Positions 52,517 through 61,389 of a stretch of DNA of 64,000 bases are shown here, piece after piece. The notes under the pieces were generated by a model. The model saw nothing but the letters and a program-made list of their open reading frames with translations. It had not been told where the DNA came from and ran no database searches. The first letter of the stretch is position 1. Every line of letters begins with the position of its first letter. Source of the DNA: Enterobacter cloacae. GTDB lineage: Bacteria; Pseudomonadota; Gammaproteobacteria; Enterobacterales; Enterobacteriaceae. The DNA lies in contig NZ_CP056117.1 of assembly GCF_013375935.1 (NCBI RefSeq), positions 2,046,001 through 2,110,000 on the forward strand, in the 5' to 3' direction. A program made the position numbers and the translations under genes.

Positions 52517-53933
52517 TGATTTGAGAAGCTTTCTGCAGGCCCTCGACGCGCAAGGGCAACTGCTGAAAATTGAGGAACAGGTGAACGCCGAGCCGGATCT
52601 GGCGGCAGCCGCCAACGCGACCGGACGCATTGGCGACGGGGCTCCCGCGCTGTGGTTTGACAATATCCGCGGGTTCACCGATGCCCGGGTAGTGATGAAT
52701 ACCATCGGCTCCTGGCAAAACCACGCCATCTCTCTGGGGCTGCCCCCAAACACGCCGGTGAAAAAGCAGATTGATGAATTTATCCAGCGCTGGGATAAAT
52801 TCCCCGTTACGCCTGAGCGGCGCGCGAATCCGGCATGGGCGGAAAATACGGTGGACGGTGAAGATATCAACCTGTTCGATATTTTACCCCTGTTCCGTCT
52901 GAACGACGGCGACGGCGGTTTTTATCTCGATAAAGCGTGCGTTGTCTCGCGCGATCCGCTCGACCCGGATAACTTCGGCAAGCAGAACGTCGGGATCTAC
53001 CGCATGGAAGTGAAGGGCAAGCGCAAGCTCGGCCTGCAGCCGGTGCCGATGCACGATATCGCGCTGCATCTGCACAAGGCGGAAGAACGGGGCGAAGATC
53101 TGCCCATTGCCATTACCCTGGGTAACGATCCGATCATCACCCTGATGGGCGCCACGCCGCTGAAATACGATCAGTCCGAGTACGAAATGGCCGGCGCGTT
53201 ACGCCAAAGCCCGTATCCGATTGCCACCGCGCCGCTCACCGGGTTCGACGTGCCGTGGGGGTCGGAAGTGATCCTGGAAGGAGTGATTGAGAGCAGAAAA
53301 CGTGAAATTGAAGGGCCGTTCGGCGAGTTTACCGGGCACTATTCTGGTGGACGCAACATGACGGTCGTGCGCATTGATAAAGTCTCCTATCGCACCAAAC
53401 CCATTTTCGAATCTCTCTACCTGGGGATGCCGTGGACCGAGATTGACTATCTGATGGGGCCGGCCACCTGCGTGCCGCTCTACCAGCAGCTGAAGGCGGA
53501 ATTCCCGGAAGTGCAGGCGGTGAACGCCATGTACACCCACGGGCTGCTGGCGATCATCTCCACTAAAAAGCGTTACGGCGGGTTTGCCCGCGCCGTCGGG
53601 TTACGCGCCATGACCACCCCACACGGCCTGGGCTACGTGAAAATGGTGATCATGGTGGATGAAGATGTCGATCCGTTCAACCTGCCGCAGGTGATGTGGG
53701 CGCTGTCATCGAAGGTGAACCCGGCAGGGGATCTGGTGCAGTTGCCGAACATGTCGGTGCTGGAGCTTGACCCCGGATCCAGCCCGGCGGGGATCACTGA
53801 CAAACTGATCGTTGATGCCACCACGCCCGTTGCCCCGGACAACCGTGGCCACTACAGCCAGCCGGTACAGGATCTCCCTGAAACCAAAGCCTGGGCCGAG
53901 AAGCTGACCGCGATGCTGGCGGCACGTCAATAA
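52506..53933 (+). CDS. kpdC: Non-oxidative hydroxyarylic acid decarboxylase, subunit C (UbiD family)
   Basis: prFMN-dependent decarboxylase acting on 4-hydroxybenzoate or vanillate-type acids in characterised relatives (K. pneumoniae KpdC, B. subtilis BsdC, E. coli O157 EcdC). The 475 residues show the UbiD-family core VGIYRMEVKGKRKLG, LIVE-type metal region EGPFGEFTGHYS and MPWTEIDYLMGP. ATG at 52506 follows AGGAGAATC; a longer frame from 52431 overlaps kpdB. Exact substrate is unknown. Confidence 0.91.
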   Translation: MAFDDLRSFLQALDAQGQLLKIEEQVNAEPDLAAAANATGRIGDGAPALWFDNIRGFTDARVVMNTIGSWQNHAISLGLPPNTPVKKQIDEFIQRWDKFPVTPERRANPAWAENTVDGEDINLFDILPLFRLNDGDGGFYLDKACVVSRDPLDPDNFGKQNVGIYRMEVKGKRKLGLQPVPMHDIALHLHKAEERGEDLPIAITLGNDPIITLMGATPLKYDQSEYEMAGALRQSPYPIATAPLTGFDVPWGSEVILEGVIESRKREIEGPFGEFTGHYSGGRNMTVVRIDKVSYRTKPIFESLYLGMPWTEIDYLMGPATCVPLYQQLKAEFPEVQAVNAMYTHGLLAIISTKKRYGGFARAVGLRAMTTPHGLGYVKMVIMVDEDVDPFNLPQVMWALSSKVNPAGDLVQLPNMSVLELDPGSSPAGITDKLIVDATTPVAPDNRGHYSQPVQDLPETKAWAEKLTAMLAARQ

Positions 53934-53943
53934 GGAGGAAAAG

Positions 53944-54165
53944 ATGATTTGTCCACGTTGTGCCGATGAGCATATTGAAGTGATGGCAACATCACCGGTG
54001 AAGGGTGTCTGGACGGTATACCAGTGCCAGCACTGTCTTTATACCTGGCGCGATACCGAGCCGCTGCGCCGCACCAGCCGGGAGCACTATCCCGAAGCGT
54101 TCCGCATGACGCAGAAGGATATTGACGAGGCGCCGCAGGTGCCAACGGTTCCACCGTTGCTATAA
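53944..54165 (+). CDS. kpdD: Non-oxidative hydroxyarylic acid decarboxylase, subunit D
   Basis: A 73-residue small subunit found only with UbiX/UbiD pairs of this kind. Cys3 and Cys6 (CPRC) plus Cys28 and Cys31 (CQHC) form a zinc-ribbon pattern, followed by the conserved YTWRDTEP. AGGAGG is seven bases before the ATG. Its presence separates the cluster from plain ubiX-ubiD pairs. Confidence 0.9.
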   Translation: MICPRCADEHIEVMATSPVKGVWTVYQCQHCLYTWRDTEPLRRTSREHYPEAFRMTQKDIDEAPQVPTVPPLL

Positions 54166-54167
54166 GC

Positions 54168-54193
54168 AAAACGGCAACTTACGTTGCCGTTTT
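54168..54193. terminator. Terminator between kpdD and mutS
   Basis: AAAACGGCAAC and GTTGCCGTTTT form a perfect 11-bp stem with a TTAC loop and A/T tracts on both sides; it probably ends kpdD and may act on mutS read from the other side. Confidence 0.85.
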
Positions 54194-54247
54194 CGTGCTT
54201 ACACCCTCTTCCGTGGAAGAGGGATGGGTAATGGCGTCAGCGGAGCC

Positions 54248-56809
54248 TTAAACCAGGCTCTTCAGCCGATAAATCCACTCCAGCGCCTGGCGCGGGGTGA
54301 GTGAATCCGGATCGAGGTTCTCCAGCGCTTCAACGGCCGGAGAGGTCTCTTCTGGCTGCGCCAGCAGCGACATCTGCGTGCCATCGATCTGCGTTGCCGC
54401 CGCATTCGGTGACAAGCTTTCCAGCTCGCGCAGCTTCTGACGCGCGCGTTTAATAACCTCTTTCGGCACGCCCGCCAGCGCGGCAACGGCCAGACCATAA
54501 CTCTTGCTTGCCGCACCGTCCTGCACCGTGTGCATAAAGGCAATCGTATCGCCGTGCTCCAGCGCATCAAGGTGGACGTTAGCCACGCCTTCCATTTTCT
54601 CCGGAAGCTGCGTCAGTTCGAAGTAGTGGGTGGCGAAGAGGGTCAACGCTTTGATCTTATTCGCCAGACTTTCCGCACAGGCCCAGGCCAGAGACAGGCC
54701 GTCATAGGTGGAGGTACCGCGTCCCACTTCGTCCATCAGCACCAGGCTGTTCTCTGTCGCGTTATGCAGGATGTTGGCGGTTTCGGTCATCTCCACCATA
54801 AAGGTTGAGCGACCGCTTGCCAGATCGTCCGCCGCCCCCACGCGGGTGAAGATACGATCGATTGGCCTAATCTCCACCTTCTGTGCCGGAACGTAGCTGC
54901 CGATATAGGCGAGCAGGGCGATAAGCGCCGTCTGGCGCATATAGGTACTTTTACCGCCCATGTTAGGGCCGGTAATGATCAGCATTCTTCGCTGCGGTGA
55001 AAGGTTAAGCGGATTGGCAATGAACGGTTCATCCAGTACCTGTTCAACCACCGGGTGTCGGCCTTCGGTAATGCGAATCCCGGGTTTGTCGGTAAAGGTC
55101 GGACAGGCGTAATTCAGCGTCTCGGCGCGTTCGGCCAGGTTCACCAGAACATCCAGCTCCGCCAGCGCGGCGGCACTAAGCTGCAGGTCCGCCAGGTGCG
55201 GCATCAGCATGTCGAACAGCTCGTCATACAGCTGTTTTTCCAGCGCCAGCGCTTTCCCTTTCGAGGTAAGCACTTTGTCCTCGTACTCTTTCAGTTCGGG
55301 GATAATGTAGCGCTCGGCATTTTTCAGCGTCTGGCGACGAACGTAGTGAATAGGCGCCAGGTGGCTCTGCCCGCGGCTGATTTGAATATAGTAGCCGTGC
55401 ACCGCGTTATAGCCCACCTTCAGGGTGTCGAGCCCCAGACGCTCACGTTCGCGGATTTCCAGCTTATCCAGATAGTCCGTTGCGCCATCGGCCAGCGCGC
55501 GCCATTCGTCCAGCTCTTCGTTGTAGCCCGGAGCGATGACGCCGCCATCGCGTACCAGAACCGGAGGCGCGTCTATGATAGCGCGTTCAAGCAGTTCGCG
55601 AAGCTCGGTAAACTCGCCCATCGTCTCGCGCAGCTTCTGCACCGGCGCGCTGTCGACCTCGCCCAGCTGAGCGCGCAGTTCCGGCAGCTGCTGGAAAGCG
55701 TGGCGCATACGGGCCAGATCGCGCGGGCGCGCGGTGCGCAGCGCCAGGCGCGCCAGGATACGCTCAAGATCGCCCACCTGGCGCAGCACCGGCTGCAGCT
55801 CGGTATAACGATCCTGTAAAGCGGCGATGGTTTGCTGACGGCTGATAAGCGTTTCGGTATTGCGAACCGGCATATGCAGCCAGCGCTTGAGCATACGGCT
55901 GCCCATCGGGGTAACCGTGCTGTCGAGAACCGACGCCAGCGTGTTTTCCACGCCGCCAGCGAGGTTTTGCGTGATCTCAAGGTTACGGCGCGTGGCGGCA
56001 TCCATGATGATGCTGTCCTGCTGGCGCTCCATGGTAATCGAACGGATATGGGGCAGGGCGGTACGCTGCGTATCTTTGACATACTGCAACAGGCAGCCCG
56101 CCGCACACAGCCCGCGCGGCGCGTTTTCTACGCCAAAGCCAATCAGGTCCCGCGTGCCGAATTGCAGGTTCAGCTGCTGGCGCGCGGTATCAATTTCGAA
56201 CTCCCACAGCGGACGGCGGCGCAGGCCGCGGCGGCCTTCAATCAGAGCCATTTCCGCGAAATCCTCGGCATATAGCAGCTCTGCCGGGTTGGTGCGCTGA
56301 AGTTCGGCCGCCATGGTCTCACGGTCGGCAGGTTCACTCAGGCGAAAACGACCGGAGCTGATGTCCAGCGTGGCGTAGCCAAAGCCTTTACCATCCTGCC
56401 AGAGCGCCGCCAGCAGGTTATCCTGGCGCTCCTGCAACAGGGCTTCATCGCTGATGGTACCCGGCGTGACGATGCGCACCACTTTGCGCTCGACCGGCCC
56501 TTTCGAGGTCGCCGGGTCGCCAATTTGTTCGCAGATAGCGACGGACTCGCCCTGGTTAACCAGCTTCGCCAGGTAGTTTTCAACCGCGTGATGCGGAATG
56601 CCCGCCATGGGTATCGGCTCGCCTGCCGACGCACCGCGTTTCGTCAGGGAAATGTCGAGCAGCTGAGACGCACGTTTCGCATCGTCATAAAACAGCTCGT
56701 AAAAATCGCCCATGCGGTAAAAGAGCAGGATTTCCGGATGCTGCGCTTTCAGCTTCAGGTACTGCTGCATCATTGGCGTGTGGGCGTCGAAATTCTCAAG
56801 TGTGCTCAT
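54248..56809 (-). CDS. mutS: DNA mismatch repair protein MutS
   Basis: Recognises mismatches and starts methyl-directed repair with MutL. The 853 residues equal E. coli. The N-terminal mismatch-binding motif [11 protein letters not shown] contains the wedge Phe/Glu; the ATPase domain has Walker [12 protein letters not shown] near residue 614, Walker [17 protein letters not shown] and the C-terminal tetramerisation tail. The gene is intact, so there is no sign here of a mutator strain. Confidence 0.98.
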   Translation of the reverse strand: MSTLENFDAHTPMMQQYLKLKAQHPEILLFYRMGDFYELFYDDAKRASQLLDISLTKRGASAGEPIPMAGIPHHAVENYLAKLVNQGESVAICEQIGDPATSKGPVERKVVRIVTPGTISDEALLQERQDNLLAALWQDGKGFGYATLDISSGRFRLSEPADRETMAAELQRTNPAELLYAEDFAEMALIEGRRGLRRRPLWEFEIDTARQQLNLQFGTRDLIGFGVENAPRGLCAAGCLLQYVKDTQRTALPHIRSITMERQQDSIIMDAATRRNLEITQNLAGGVENTLASVLDSTVTPMGSRMLKRWLHMPVRNTETLISRQQTIAALQDRYTELQPVLRQVGDLERILARLALRTARPRDLARMRHAFQQLPELRAQLGEVDSAPVQKLRETMGEFTELRELLERAIIDAPPVLVRDGGVIAPGYNEELDEWRALADGATDYLDKLEIRERERLGLDTLKVGYNAVHGYYIQISRGQSHLAPIHYVRRQTLKNAERYIIPELKEYEDKVLTSKGKALALEKQLYDELFDMLMPHLADLQLSAAALAELDVLVNLAERAETLNYACPTFTDKPGIRITEGRHPVVEQVLDEPFIANPLNLSPQRRMLIITGPNMGGKSTYMRQTALIALLAYIGSYVPAQKVEIRPIDRIFTRVGAADDLASGRSTFMVEMTETANILHNATENSLVLMDEVGRGTSTYDGLSLAWACAESLANKIKALTLFATHYFELTQLPEKMEGVANVHLDALEHGDTIAFMHTVQDGAASKSYGLAVAALAGVPKEVIKRARQKLRELESLSPNAAATQIDGTQMSLLAQPEETSPAVEALENLDPDSLTPRQALEWIYRLKSLV

Positions 56810-57313
56810 AAAATCCTGGTGTCCATGTTCTTAAATTTCAATGAGTTGTATTTTTTGTTGTCTGGTTACATATCCGCTCATTGGAACTCATGAATCCTGC
56901 GTTTCATTCATCGATGTATGGCGACCATGATAACGAAGTCTGTATGGCAGGAAAACAGCAGGGAAGGGCTCATTCTGTAAAATGCGTACCTCATTCCATC
57001 CTTGTAGCTAATCCGGCACTCAAGGTGCTGTCGCGCTGTACAGCGTTAATCCACGCATACATCGCATTTAGCGTCCGTTTCTCGTTATTACGTTCATCCC
57101 GCGGGTGAATATACTTTAAAAAGAGACCCGACTATTAAATATTGCGATTTACTGTAAATCAGGTCCTTATCCGCGTCATTAATGTTCTGTCGGGAACAGG
57201 TAAATGCGGAAGGAAAAAGTGATAACCCCCTGCTTTGACAAGGGTTGACTGCAGAGTATAATTACACTTCACCCCGGCAGTTAACAATTCTGTTTATCGT
57301 AAGCGAGCGGCAT
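56810..57313. other. Intergenic region between mutS and the MarT-like gene
   Basis: A 504-base AT-rich gap holding divergent promoters. The only clear site is the consensus promoter at 57235-57262. A 75-codon frame at 56881-57108 has no ribosome-binding site and no recognisable protein, so I do not call it a gene. Confidence 0.55.
57235..57262 (+). promoter_or_regulatory. Perfect consensus sigma-70 promoter of the MarT-like gene
   Basis: TTGACA at 57235-57240 and TATAAT at 57257-57262 are exact -35 and -10 consensus hexamers separated by 16 bases. Transcription would start near 57269, about 45 bases before the ATG. Such an unimproved match suggests strong basal expression or tight repression. 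Confidence 0.8.
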
Positions 57314-58138
57314 ATGTTCTGGATAATTAACGATAAAATTAAATTTTGTCCAGAGAGAAATTTGCTGATTTCGTTGACCCGTCCTGACTTAAATGTAATT
57401 CTGACAACCCCTGCCAGCCGTTGTCTTAACCTTCTTTTAGAATCATTTCCAGAAGTCGTTACGCAGAAATACTTCTTTGATAAAGTCTGGGGCGAGGACG
57501 GCATGCTGGTTCCGGCAAATACGCTTTATCAGAATATCTCTATAATTCGACGCGGGCTCCGGACCACAGGAGAGACGGACGATACGCTGGTGGCGACGGT
57601 GCCGAGAAAAGGATTCCAGATAGAGAAAAATGTCAGGGTAACCCGCGTTGACACGGACTGTGTTGATGACGGAAAAAAAGCGGCAGCGACGATAGTGGAA
57701 ACCTCTCCGGTTGAAACAAAGGATAAACCTGTCGAAAATATTTCCGTTATGCCGGGTGGAAAGAAAAAACAGCGTCAATTACGCCAGTATATTTTCCCGA
57801 CAGCTTTAATGGTAATCGCGTTTTGCGCCGGTTTCTTTGCGTTTCAATACCTTTTACATGATAACCCGGAAAAAGATTTTTTCAGGGATTATCCAATTAC
57901 TCTTACACAGAACGGCTGTCATTTTTCATCGCAAAACGATGATATTCGTGGCGTCGGCAACTTCAGGCGATTTATAAAAATCATTTTAGACACGGGGCTT
58001 GATTGTAAAAAATATCCGTGGGTCTATTTTTCCTCATCCAGCCATGCTCCGGCGCTTTCCGTTCTTGCTTGCAGAAAACCCTTTGAAATAAAAGCAAATG
58101 CCGGATGTATTTCGCTCTATTTTAGAGGACATCTCTGA
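57314..58138 (+). CDS. ToxR/CadC/MarT-like transmembrane transcriptional regulator
   Basis: A 274-residue one-component regulator. Residues about 1-105 form an OmpR-type winged helix (VVTQKYFFDKVWGEDG; NTLYQNISIIRRGLR; VPRKGFQI). A linker leads to one membrane helix at about 159-181 (IFPTALMVIAFCAGFFAF) and a periplasmic domain of about 90 residues with four cysteines. The layout matches CadC, ToxR and Salmonella MarT. ATG at 57314 was chosen; the TTG at 57245 lies inside the promoter. The stop overlaps the next gene, a FidL-like protein, as marT is paired with fidL in SPI-3. Target genes are unknown. Confidence 0.82.
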   Translation: MFWIINDKIKFCPERNLLISLTRPDLNVILTTPASRCLNLLLESFPEVVTQKYFFDKVWGEDGMLVPANTLYQNISIIRRGLRTTGETDDTLVATVPRKGFQIEKNVRVTRVDTDCVDDGKKAAATIVETSPVETKDKPVENISVMPGGKKKQRQLRQYIFPTALMVIAFCAGFFAFQYLLHDNPEKDFFRDYPITLTQNGCHFSSQNDDIRGVGNFRRFIKIILDTGLDCKKYPWVYFSSSSHAPALSVLACRKPFEIKANAGCISLYFRGHL

Positions 58139-58620
58139 TGACCAAAAAGGCAACCGTTCTGTTGTTTCTGGTATTCTTCCTCGCTGGCGCACTGGCCGCA
58201 TGGCTATACCGTCTACACCAGCAAAACAGTGAAAATACGGAGGCCTGTTCAGCGTCAATCGTCGTCTATCATGAGGATGTTCGTGCTAACCTGACGATGG
58301 ACTTCATGTACACGATGAAGAAGCAGACTGGCGTCATTGCGCTAAGCGGAGCCTATTATAAAAATGACAAGCTTGCTGGCGTTATCCGCAGAGATGTCTC
58401 CTATGTATGGACAGAAAATAAAGACTCATTCCATTTTACATCGGTAAATATACATGACATTAATGGTCAGCAAACCGCGCCAAATGAGATTATGAATGAA
58501 ATTCTCCCTGACTTCTTTCTGTATCCAAAGAAAAACCTGAATTATTCCATTACGCAGCAGGGGCCCCGTGGGTTTATGTTTTCTGTCGGAAAACGCCCTA
58601 TTTTTTACTGCTCTCGCTGA
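58138..58620 (+). CDS. FidL-like membrane protein
   Basis: A 160-residue protein with one N-terminal membrane helix (about 5-22) and a periplasmic domain carrying two cysteines (EACSASIVV and the last residues FYCSR). It resembles FidL, the partner encoded after marT in Salmonella, and by analogy with ToxS may steady or gate the regulator; that role is inference. Its start overlaps the regulator stop (TGATG). Its 3' end overlaps the convergent SymE-like gene by 16 bases. Confidence 0.75.
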   Translation: MTKKATVLLFLVFFLAGALAAWLYRLHQQNSENTEACSASIVVYHEDVRANLTMDFMYTMKKQTGVIALSGAYYKNDKLAGVIRRDVSYVWTENKDSFHFTSVNIHDINGQQTAPNEIMNEILPDFFLYPKKNLNYSITQQGPRGFMFSVGKRPIFYCSR

Positions 58621-58868
58621 ACGACATGGCCGGGATGTCCATCATCCGACTCTTTAATGAGTTCGATAATTATCTTACCCGGCCCGACCTCCACCCGAAC
58701 CTGCGAATGGGTTAAAAAGCCTGCTTTTTCGAGCCAGTCCCCTTTCAGATTCAGGGCTGCGTGTACGCTGTAACGCGTTGGGATCTTGGTTTTACGATCT
58801 TCATGACGCTTTCTGAAATAACCCACTTTTAAGTGGCGATACGGTTTGGTGATAGCCATTCCTTGCAT
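58605..58868 (-). CDS. SymE-like protein (type I toxin family)
   Basis: An 87-residue protein with a SymE-type AbrB-fold core: HLKVGYFRKR, IPTRYSVHAALNLKGDWLEK (LKGxWLExAGF motif, about residues 40-55) and VEVGPGKIIIEL. E. coli SymE is an SOS-induced nucleoid-associated protein controlled by the antisense RNA SymR. ATG at 58868 has GGAGG five bases before it; upstream and downstream in-frame ATGs fit less well. Basic N-terminus, short acidic C-terminus. No LexA box or antisense RNA promoter is evident by eye, so whether this is a working toxin system is open. Confidence 0.72.
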   Translation of the reverse strand: MQGMAITKPYRHLKVGYFRKRHEDRKTKIPTRYSVHAALNLKGDWLEKAGFLTHSQVRVEVGPGKIIIELIKESDDGHPGHVVQREQ

Positions 58869-59002
58869 AGATCCTCCGGTAACTGTTGGCAACGTGTGTT
58901 CAGACTGCCTGTATAAAATAACAGTAAAAACGCGTCAGGAAAGAGCGAAGACTGGAAGGCGCCTTCAGAAAACAGAATGCAACGACTGAAATCCCATTCT
59001 TA

Positions 59003-59025
59003 AAATGGTATTCTGAATGCGTGTT
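59003..59025 (+). promoter_or_regulatory. NsrR-like site upstream of ygbA
   Basis: AAATGGTATTC-T-GAATGCGTGTT matches 15 of 22 positions of the NsrR motif AAGATGCATTT-N-AAATGCATCTT, with the right half strongest. It lies 18 bases before the ygbA start. ygbA is repressed by NsrR in E. coli. Confidence 0.6.
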
Positions 59026-59042
59026 ATTGAGGGGGGATGAAA

Positions 59043-59387
59043 ATGGCGGGGAAACGCATTGCGCGCGAAAAAGAGACGATCGCGAAAATGATCGCCCTGT
59101 ATGAAAAAAACTGTCTGCAGGCGGTAAAGGATGAGGGCCATTATCAGGCGCTGAATGCCTATGCGGATAAGCGCCTGGATAAATGCGTCTTTGGTGAGGA
59201 AAAACCCGCCTGCAAACAGTGCCCGGTGCACTGCTATCAGCCCGCCAGACGTGAGGAGATGAAGCAGGTGATGCGCTGGGCGGGGCCACGAATGCTATGG
59301 CGTCATCCGATTCTGACTCTTCGCCACCTTATTGACGATCGCCGTCCGGTTCCGGAACTGCCTGAAAAGTATCGACCCAAAAAATAG
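59043..59387 (+). CDS. ygbA: YgbA, nitrosative-stress-linked protein
   Basis: A 114-residue basic cytoplasmic protein with four conserved cysteines in CVFGEEKPACKQCPVHC (near residues 48-65), which could bind a metal or cluster. The family is annotated as nitrous oxide-stimulated promoter; the E. coli gene is induced by nitric oxide through NsrR and belongs to this mutS-fhlA interval. The ATG at 59043 is preferred because GAGGGGGG lies six bases before it; the in-frame ATG at 59037 abuts that site. Biochemical function is unknown. Confidence 0.85.
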   Translation: MAGKRIAREKETIAKMIALYEKNCLQAVKDEGHYQALNAYADKRLDKCVFGEEKPACKQCPVHCYQPARREEMKQVMRWAGPRMLWRHPILTLRHLIDDRRPVPELPEKYRPKK

Positions 59388-59392
59388 GCGCT

Positions 59393-60616
59393 TCAGCGCC
59401 GCAGCGGGCGGCAAATCACGCTCAGCGCGACCGCGCTGCACAGTGGAAACACCGCCAGCAGCAGCCACGGGTAAATGGCCTCCGTCGAGGGCACCAGCGC
59501 CTTGTCCAGCAGGCTGCCTAAACCTAAATTCCCCACCAGCACCGCGATGCCGCCGGCGGTTGAGAGTGCGCCATAGTGCGCTCCAAGCGTTGACTCCTCG
59601 GCAAAGCGCGGGATCAAATCTTTAGCCGACGGCACCAGCAGCATTTGTCCGAGCGTCAGCAGCGTGACAAGGCTTGCAGAGGGCAGCAGGCGCAGCCAGC
59701 CTTCCGGTGGCTCCGTCGCGGCAAAGAGCGCCACGCTTGCAAACGAGGCGGAAAGCAGCAAAAAGCCCACCGGTAAGATCCGGACCGCGCCGACGTTTCG
59801 GGCGAAACGGGCAAGGGGCAACTGCAGAACAATAATCAGCACCGAGGCCAGCATAAACAGCGGCCCCAGATCTTTTTCGTTCCCGCCGGCGCGCTGGATC
59901 TCCACCGGCAGCGCCAGATAGAGCTGGTTATAGCTTAACAGCCACGAACTGTAGGCGATGATAAAGGCGACGAAACGCGGCTGGCGGAACGTCGTCCACC
60001 AGGGCAGAATTTTCAGCGGCTTCGTGCTGCGGTGCGCCGCGGGCAGGCAGAAAAAGAGCACCACGAGCGCAACGATAAATATTCCCGCCCCCGCGAGCGC
60101 AACCTGGCGGAAACCCAGCCCCGTCAGCAGCGCACCCATCACCGGGCCAAGCACGGCGCCGAGTTCCCCGCATACCGCAAACAGCGCAAACCACTCCGCG
60201 CGGCTGCGTTTACCCTTTGCCTCACTTTGCGTTCCCGCTTTTGCCAGCAGGGCCTCTATCGACGGTGAGAACAGCGCGCCGCCAACGCCCGTCAGACAGG
60301 CCCCCAGAATGATGGGCCACAGGGATTGCCCAAAGGCCAGCAGTAAATAACCCACCACGCGGACGATGCAGCCGCTGAGGATCACGCTCTTCGCGCCAAA
60401 CCGGTCTGAAAGCGCGCCGCCAACAATAAACATCCCCTGCTGGGAAAAGGTGCGCAGCCCAAGCACCAGCCCAATCAGCCCGCCGGAGAGCAGCATATCG
60501 TCACGCAAGAAGATCGCCAGGAAGGGGACGACCGCGTAAAAGCCAATGTTAAACACGAACTGGCTGCCCAGCAGAACGGGCGGCCAGAGCGTGGTGGCAG
60601 TGCGAAGGGGCATCAT
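59393..60616 (-). CDS. MFS transporter in the iron ABC operon
   Basis: A 407-residue inner-membrane protein with 12 predicted helices and the MFS loop-2/3 motif GGALSDRFGAKSVIL. It is the last of four same-strand genes after an iron-complex ABC transporter, 11 bases past the ATPase gene, so it may export a siderophore or release iron-chelate products; that is inference from position. It could equally be a drug exporter. Confidence 0.82.
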   Translation of the reverse strand: MMPLRTATTLWPPVLLGSQFVFNIGFYAVVPFLAIFLRDDMLLSGGLIGLVLGLRTFSQQGMFIVGGALSDRFGAKSVILSGCIVRVVGYLLLAFGQSLWPIILGACLTGVGGALFSPSIEALLAKAGTQSEAKGKRSRAEWFALFAVCGELGAVLGPVMGALLTGLGFRQVALAGAGIFIVALVVLFFCLPAAHRSTKPLKILPWWTTFRQPRFVAFIIAYSSWLLSYNQLYLALPVEIQRAGGNEKDLGPLFMLASVLIIVLQLPLARFARNVGAVRILPVGFLLLSASFASVALFAATEPPEGWLRLLPSASLVTLLTLGQMLLVPSAKDLIPRFAEESTLGAHYGALSTAGGIAVLVGNLGLGSLLDKALVPSTEAIYPWLLLAVFPLCSAVALSVICRPLRR

Positions 60617-60627
60617 TTTAATTCACC

Positions 60628-61389
60628 CTACACGATGAAATGTATGTGTTTTTTCCCGTGGAAAGGGGAGATCTCGATTTTGGTTTTGACTCTGAAGACG
60701 TCCCAGAGCAGCTCCTCGGATAAGATCTCCTGCGGGGTGCCTGTCGCCACGATTTGCCCTTTCTGCATCACGATCAGCGAATCGCAAAACATAGACGCGT
60801 GGTTGAGATCGTGAATGGCCACGATGCTGGTCACCGGCAGCTCGCTGATGAGATGCATAAGCTGTATCTGATGATGAATGTCCAGGTGGTTAGTCGGTTC
60901 ATCCAGCAGAATTTCGGTTGGCGCTTGCGCCAGCGCGCGGGCGATATGCACCCGCTGACGCTCGCCGCCGGATAAGCTCAGCCAGCCCTGTTCGCTGCGG
61001 TCCAGCATATCCACGCGTTGCAGGGCGGCAGTGACGGTTTCGTCGTCCTGCGCGCTCCAGTTTGAGAAGGGCGAATGGTGGGGAATACGCCCCAGCCTGA
61101 CCACGTCACGCACGCGCATGTTGGCATCGGTCATCCCGTGCTGTTCAACAAACGCCACGCGGCGCGCCAGCTGCTTTTTGGCAATACGGGCAATGTCCTG
61201 TCCGTCCAGCGTGACGCGTCCGGCATCCGGGCGACGCAGGCCCGCCAGAATGCGCAGCAGAGAGGATTTGCCGCAGCCGTTAGGACCAAGCAGACCCACC
61301 GTTTCGCCCCGGGAAACCGTCAGCGAAACATTATTCACAACGATCTTTTTACCTACCTTCCAGGTGATGTTGTCGGCGCAGATGCTCAT
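60628..61389 (-). CDS. Iron-complex ABC transporter ATPase
   Basis: A 253-residue FecE/FhuC-type ATPase with Walker A GPNGCGKSSLL near residue 37, signature LSGGERQRVHIARAL near 138 and Walker B ILLDEPTNHLD. It powers uptake across the inner membrane with the permease encoded just upstream. Its start overlaps the permease stop by one base (TAATG). Confidence 0.92.
   Translation of the reverse strand: MSICADNITWKVGKKIVVNNVSLTVSRGETVGLLGPNGCGKSSLLRILAGLRRPDAGRVTLDGQDIARIAKKQLARRVAFVEQHGMTDANMRVRDVVRLGRIPHHSPFSNWSAQDDETVTAALQRVDMLDRSEQGWLSLSGGERQRVHIARALAQAPTEILLDEPTNHLDIHHQIQLMHLISELPVTSIVAIHDLNHASMFCDSLIVMQKGQIVATGTPQEILSEELLWDVFRVKTKIEISPFHGKKHIHFIV

Noticed and set aside
56881..57108. A 75-codon frame between mutS and the MarT-like gene
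   Set aside because: No ribosome-binding site and no recognisable sequence features.
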